From Planctomycetota bacterium (GTDB lineage: Bacteria > Planctomycetota > SZUA-567), in contig JAISYD010000236.1 in assembly GCA_031270145.1 (NCBI GenBank), forward strand, positions 1-29,322: a stretch of DNA of 29,322 nucleotides, written 5' to 3'. Positions 26,801 through 29,322 of this stretch are shown piece after piece. The notes under the pieces are model-generated. The model searched no databases, was not told the DNA's origin, and was given only the letters and a program-made list of their open reading frames with translations. The stretch's first letter is position 1; the number at the start of each line of letters is the position of its first letter. A program made the position numbers and the translations under genes.

Positions 26801-27942
26801 AGGACAAGGCCGAGCTGGAAAAGACCTATGAGAACCGCGACAACAGCCTGATGGTGGCCGAGGGCTTTGTCCCGGCCGGCAGTTGGAACCCGGCCTGGAG
26901 CGTCGACAACACCACCACTCCGCCCACTCCGCCGACCGGCGTCCCCGCCTTCGTGCCCAAGTCGCCGCTGAACACTATCGGGACCATGCCCAACCTGATC
27001 CTGGAGGAGAGGAACGACTCCGGCGTCTCCGGCCACGTCGATTTCGATTATTACGGAACCCGCCAGGAGCAGGTATTGATCGAGCCGACAATCCTGCCGG
27101 ACAACACCATAGGGTACAATTTGAATTACGACGTCTGGAAAAACGACGACATCACCGTCTTCCCGGGCGGACTGCGCCCCGAAGGCTCCGTGCACACCAC
27201 CATCCAGGAATGGGACATGGAGAACATCCTCCCCGGCGTGACCTGCGACTACGCCGGCACTTTCCACGGCGTAATCACCAAAAGCGCCGACCCGGAGGTT
27301 TCGGACTTGCGCCTCTACAAGGACGCCAGCCACACGGTGATGACCTCCCGTTCCCTGCCGGGCAAGACGCCCGTGACGTCGACCGACGTGTACGGCAACA
27401 TCGTCACCTACGACTACGCCGACGCCAGGGGCAACATAATCCTTTACGAGGTGGATCGCTACGGCGAACTGGCCCTGGACGCCGAAGGGCATTACATCCG
27501 GGCCGGCAGCCTGGCGGTGGCCAGGAACGACTTGCTGGACGGCCAGAGCGACGACTTCGTCCTCACCACCGGCGGCAACCGCAATTACGGCCAGGAGCGG
27601 GAGGATAACGTCTTCTCCACCATCAACGACATCATCGACGCCCTGCACCAGAACGACGTCGAAAAGCTCCATGATCTCATCGGGACCATCACGACCGACA
27701 TCGATCGCATCCTGGCCGCCGTTGGCGACGTGGGGGCGCGGACCCAGAGCATGAACCTGCTTTCGGAGCGCCACGCCGACGACATCGTGCGTTTCACCGG
27801 CGCCATCACCCAGCGGGTGGGCATGGACGATCAGGCATTGGCCAAGGCGGTGCTCGATTTCCAGGCCGCCCAGAACGCCTACCAGGCCGCCATGCAAGTG
27901 TCGGCGCAGATCATGCAGATGAGCCTGTTGAGCTATCTGTGA
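23830..27942 (+). CDS. flgL: Giant flagellar hook-associated protein 3 (FlgL, HAP3)
   Basis: This protein has 1370 residues against about 317 in E. coli. The ends are FlgL/flagellin-like: N-terminal coiled helices (NLEDNPLAANIGIKL, then FDGSRYILGGQN) and the C-terminal helical tail (VGARTQSMNLLSERHADD, FQAAQNAYQAAMQVSAQIM). The roughly 1050-residue middle (about 150-1220) is expected to be surface-exposed. It shows related modules starting near residues 456, 586, 929 and 1128, each with a [W/L]-x-[L/I]-x-G-L-like start. Three of the four (near 521, 678 and 1056) contain a [L/F]-x-x-x-G-[LV]-x-G-x-V element, and the fourth (1128) resembles this only loosely. Between 758 and 832 is a short-period Gly/hydrophobic repeat (YVLPAGTPM, AVLQAGTVIAEGQTI, GTVIPRGS). 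ATG 23830 has a GGAGGG site. Confidence 0.87.
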   Translation: MRGTTKITNNNALYFINRNFTNYSKVNNQLSLFQQVINLEDNPLAANIGIKLTNIISRTEQYNRSIQTGVGALGLTDGYLTSCKTIMDSVKTLTVGAANDATTPQQRAANAIEMNQIMQQLVLSGNAFDGSRYILGGQNTTTPPFEIVNGAYVNYTGDDKDINILVDAKTSMAINSTGTDAYGDMITTISSRDLNPDVTLSTDRSTRLADLNGGSGVPKGKIMVHYSAYPDGLEVDLSGCDTLEDVKDAIEKQTLDASRLLDTAQHPWLDATNLNWHDLQDRYVKVTINPGHNGISLQEFDLGEPLPEPTVYEQRRNMAYDNSVNPGYYAGGLGVAGNPPGSGELVIYNQEDCVYNTGRTYAPLRVDEVANNKVAEALGIKGTANEYHPTISAPNGDPAMDGFIHGRDLNPRLSERTLLADLEGYNDSVYTFTNGAKPGAIAISETTQDSGNVFNDWNLSGLAKGGNTGSEGELYARAVNRGTATAPEIHVEIYSRPLSSAKASDLVATGVYNDGGGGGTVILEEANSSGLSGTVGIVLPQTVNEASVSLEIDFGQTLQASVHVPAFVEETDANGQSKDLLDIASGWQIRGLDKPPADGYDENHVFSTDLDGDVSVNYRFDAAGCCFRVELSRPSFKDQPAKLIATATLSLANQVVLADAGPPPVYNLANCASGRIEFIGAPGFEGVKGSVYIELPANSNFAAASSNMGSDPDNAVVNTYQLYADAPAGSIRFGGAAELVEDQDIDSAIPITLKADTLFKAGQTFTQDVAFPNGYVLPAGTPMDKDAMLPRGMTINAAVLQAGTVIAEGQTITFTGDLAAGTVIPRGSHYTDGNVFPSEGMSIVSTNINPYTGQPVSQPDSNVPMGHDLRATFATIEDFNRAVEQSGVYVASRVSEDGKELEFRSSLAGAWLTVSEDTDCYEQMGDQYQQLSGLDFNGIVKGVNSDQEGNLYTEVAYYPPDPLHPELKVKLIADNGEIVEIDPGYYVRVYKDKAELEKTYENRDNSLMVAEGFVPAGSWNPAWSVDNTTTPPTPPTGVPAFVPKSPLNTIGTMPNLILEERNDSGVSGHVDFDYYGTRQEQVLIEPTILPDNTIGYNLNYDVWKNDDITVFPGGLRPEGSVHTTIQEWDMENILPGVTCDYAGTFHGVITKSADPEVSDLRLYKDASHTVMTSRSLPGKTPVTSTDVYGNIVTYDYADARGNIILYEVDRYGELALDAEGHYIRAGSLAVARNDLLDGQSDDFVLTTGGNRNYGQEREDNVFSTINDIIDALHQNDVEKLHDLIGTITTDIDRILAAVGDVGARTQSMNLLSERHADDIVRFTGAITQRVGMDDQALAKAVLDFQAAQNAYQAAMQVSAQIMQMSLLSYL

Positions 27943-28417
27943 GGGTTGGCGCGGCGGGAAGCGCCTCTTCCCGCAACCGCCGGCCCCGGGCCTGGATGGA
28001 CATTTCATCCAGGAGCGTTTGCTCCTGTCTTTCCCGCTCGCGGACGAATTCCTCGCGCCGGCGCTCCTTAAGCGTTTCCATTACCCGCTTGTCGCGCCGG
28101 GCAGCAATCAAAGCCTGTCGCCGCTTTTCCATCTCCGCCGCCAGCCGCCGCTGGATTTTCGCGCTTTCCTCGGCCGAGCGCTCCAAGCCGCCGGCCAGCC
28201 GGTAGGATTCCACGATGAAATGGAAGGGCGCCCGCTCCCGGTAGGCCGCGACTATCTCGTCCTGGATTTTCCCCCGTTCCCGGAGAAATTCCTCCCGGCG
28301 CAGCCGCTCCTCCTCAAGTTCGCGGCTGGCCTCGGCGAATTCGCGCTGACGCTGATCCTCCAGGACGCCCCGGTAGCGCAGCACCGTCTCCAGGTTGAAC
28401 TTGAACCGCCTCGCCAT
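27911..28417 (-). CDS. fliJ: FliJ-family flagellar export chaperone
   Basis: This is a highly charged, almost entirely helical protein of 168 residues. It starts MARRFKFNLETVLRYRGVLED, the typical FliJ N-terminus, and continues as a long antiparallel coiled coil of Arg/Glu-rich heptads (RELEEERLRREEFLRERG, EMEKRRQALIAARRDKR, LKERRREEFVRERERQEQ). FliJ links the export ATPase FliI to the gate FlhA. ATG 28417 is preceded by GGGAGGGG on the minus strand; the open frame upstream of it lacks such a site. Its last ten or so codons overlap the 3' end of convergent flgL by 32 bases. It is separated from fliI/fliH, at least within this window. Confidence 0.8.
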   Translation of the reverse strand: MARRFKFNLETVLRYRGVLEDQRQREFAEASRELEEERLRREEFLRERGKIQDEIVAAYRERAPFHFIVESYRLAGGLERSAEESAKIQRRLAAEMEKRRQALIAARRDKRVMETLKERRREEFVRERERQEQTLLDEMSIQARGRRLREEALPAAPTLTDSSTGSSA

Positions 28418-28569
28418 GCCGCCCCTCCCTCCCGTCAACCTTATATCGTATGGATTCGCCGGGGCATTGCAAGCGGCCGCGGGGAAACGCTTTGCCCGCG
28501 CCGACCGGCCTTTCCCGCCGACGCTGGCTGGGGAGATTACGGCAAGAGTTGAAAAAAACGCCAAGCCGC

Positions 28570-28598
28570 TTGACAGGCGGTCGGGCGGCGGGTATAAC
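28570..28598 (+). promoter_or_regulatory. Sigma-70 promoter for the small membrane protein gene
   Basis: TTGACA (28570-28575, perfect -35) and TATAAC (28593-28598, near-perfect -10) are separated by 17 bases. This is the best-matching sigma-70 promoter in the window and predicts a leader of about 105 bases starting near 28605. Confidence 0.8.
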
Positions 28599-28627
28599 AG
28601 CTTAGCATAGGTTTTGGCGTTTTGGAA

Positions 28628-28678
28628 CCGCCGTGCGGCGGCCCGTTTTTCGGTTGTTGTTTTATAGCGGACAACAAC
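28628..28678 (+). promoter_or_regulatory. Two leader hairpins upstream of the small membrane protein gene
   Basis: The first hairpin is CCGCC-gtgc-GGCGG (28628-28641), followed after four bases by TTTTT (28646-28650), and resembles a weak intrinsic terminator. The second is GTTGTTGT (28653-28660) with ACAACAAC (28671-28678), a perfect 8-bp stem with a 10-base loop. It ends about 22 bases before the AAGGAG of the gene. The pair may control elongation or translation. No leader peptide or known riboswitch is recognised. Confidence 0.45.
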
Positions 28679-28711
28679 TGGCGTACATCACTTTGCGAAA
28701 AGGAGACAGCT

Positions 28712-29002
28712 ATGAGTACGATGTTGAGTTCCCGCAGGTTTGTTGATTCGGAAAGGTTGGCGGTTCAGAAGGCGGCTGGCGCCGCGGTTGCCGGGAACGG
28801 CGTTTCCACCGCGGTCAAGGTAATGCTGGCCGGCCTCCTGGTCCTGATGGGCGGCGCCGCCCTGGAAGTGGATCTGCTGATGGCCGCCGGATTCCTCGCC
28901 CTCGCCACCTCGGGCCTGTATTTGAACGGCCAGTTCTGGGTCCATATGGAGGAAAAGGGCTTCTACAAACCGGGGAGCGGTTCCTCCGACAACAATATCT
29001 GA
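28712..29002 (+). CDS. Small predicted membrane protein, function unknown
   Basis: This is a 96-residue protein with a polar N-terminus (MSTMLSSRRFVDSERLAVQ), two adjacent hydrophobic stretches (about residues 38-50, VMLAGLLVLMGGA, and 53-70, ending SGLYLNGQF) and a short hydrophilic tail (GFYKPGSGSSDNNI). AAGGAG at 28700-28705 fixes the start. It stands alone, between a consensus promoter and a strong terminator, which suggests substantial independent expression. No family is recognised. The hydrophobic helices could form a hairpin in the inner membrane. Confidence 0.75.
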   Translation: MSTMLSSRRFVDSERLAVQKAAGAAVAGNGVSTAVKVMLAGLLVLMGGAALEVDLLMAAGFLALATSGLYLNGQFWVHMEEKGFYKPGSGSSDNNI

Positions 29003-29023
29003 GGCGACAGGACGCCGATGACG

Positions 29024-29051
29024 AAAGAGAGGCTTCGGCCTCTCTTTTTTT
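29024..29051 (+). terminator. Strong intrinsic terminator
   Basis: A 10-bp perfect stem, AAAGAGAGGC (29024-29033) with GCCTCTCTTT (29038-29047), is closed by a TTCG tetraloop and runs into seven T residues to 29051. It lies 21 bases after the small membrane protein gene and is a textbook Rho-independent terminator. Confidence 0.92.
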
Positions 29052-29070
29052 ATCCTTGAAAGGATCCTCC

Positions 29071-29322
29071 ATGTCCAACTACCTTAACGAGGCGAGAAGG
29101 CTTCTTAGGCAAAAAGACTGCCTCCGGGCCGCCGCCGCCCTGGACGTCATCGCCATGGAGGAGATTTTAACGGAAAATCCGGACGACGCCGACGCCTGGG
29201 CGACCCTGGGCGAGGCCAGGGGACGGTTGCACGAATCCGCCGGGGCCATGGCCGCCTACCGGAAAGCCGCGGAATTGGCGCCCGACGATTTGGCCAAGCG
29301 AGCCTCGCTGGCCTGGGGCCAT
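29071..29322 (+). CDS. TPR-repeat protein, N-terminal part (cut by window end)
   Basis: ATG 29071 with AAAGGA seven bases upstream opens a frame of 84 codons that runs off the window. It encodes MSNYLNEARRLLRQKDCLR and then a canonical tetratricopeptide repeat (NPDDADAWATLGEARGRL, AMAAYRKAAELAPDD), a helical protein-interaction scaffold. A weaker preceding helix pair (AAALDVIAMEEIL) may be another repeat. No signal peptide is seen. Partners and role cannot be inferred from this fragment. Confidence 0.78.
   Translation, partial: MSNYLNEARRLLRQKDCLRAAAALDVIAMEEILTENPDDADAWATLGEARGRLHESAGAMAAYRKAAELAPDDLAKRASLAWGH

Overview
The window is GC-rich bacterial DNA from a Gram-negative-type, flagellated organism. 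It has a sigma-54 type promoter in front of flgK, a FliJ-like export chaperone, a murC-murB-ddl-ftsQ block and many ABC transporters. This would fit a deltaproteobacterial (Desulfobacterota) or Synergistota-like genome, but no rRNA or marker gene settles the taxonomy, so that is only an inference.

Left third (1-9401), a catabolic/transport island. It opens with the 3' end of a FadR-type regulator gene interrupted by an in-frame TAA. Next comes a dipeptide/oligopeptide-type ABC transporter (dppB, dppC, dppD, dppF, then the substrate-binding protein), with a MITE-like inverted-repeat element lodged between dppB and dppC. A second, intact FadR-type regulator closely resembling the broken one is convergent with the transporter. 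It is divergent from a class II pyruvate aldolase (HpcH/HpaI family) and a short-chain dehydrogenase. The divergent region carries back-to-back sigma-70-like promoters and a 20-bp inverted repeat in the aldolase leader. Behind the dehydrogenase lies a 63-codon C-terminal remnant of an Ldh_2 (malate/lactate/sulfolactate dehydrogenase family) gene.

Middle (9457-16805), a second transport/catabolic operon. A branched-chain-amino-acid-type ABC transporter (binding protein, livH, livM, livG, livF) is followed by an L-fucose isomerase family protein and an N-acetylneuraminate lyase family aldolase, both with complete active-site residues. The gene company suggests that this Liv-type importer carries a sugar or sugar-acid rather than an amino acid. 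A 405-bp internally deleted IS630-type element with both terminal repeats and a TA duplication sits just downstream.

Right third (17393-29322), housekeeping and motility genes. On the minus strand is a compact, translationally coupled murC-murB-ddl-ftsQ group for peptidoglycan precursor synthesis and division, with no ftsA/ftsZ after it. Divergent from it are flgK and a giant flgL (1370 codons, against roughly 300-500 in the usual family). The flgL protein has normal hook-junction ends and a huge central region built from repeated modules. A fliJ-like gene converges on flgL and overlaps its 3' end. The window closes with a small two-helix membrane protein gene that has its own promoter, a hairpin-rich leader and a strong terminator, and with the start of a TPR-protein gene cut by the window edge.
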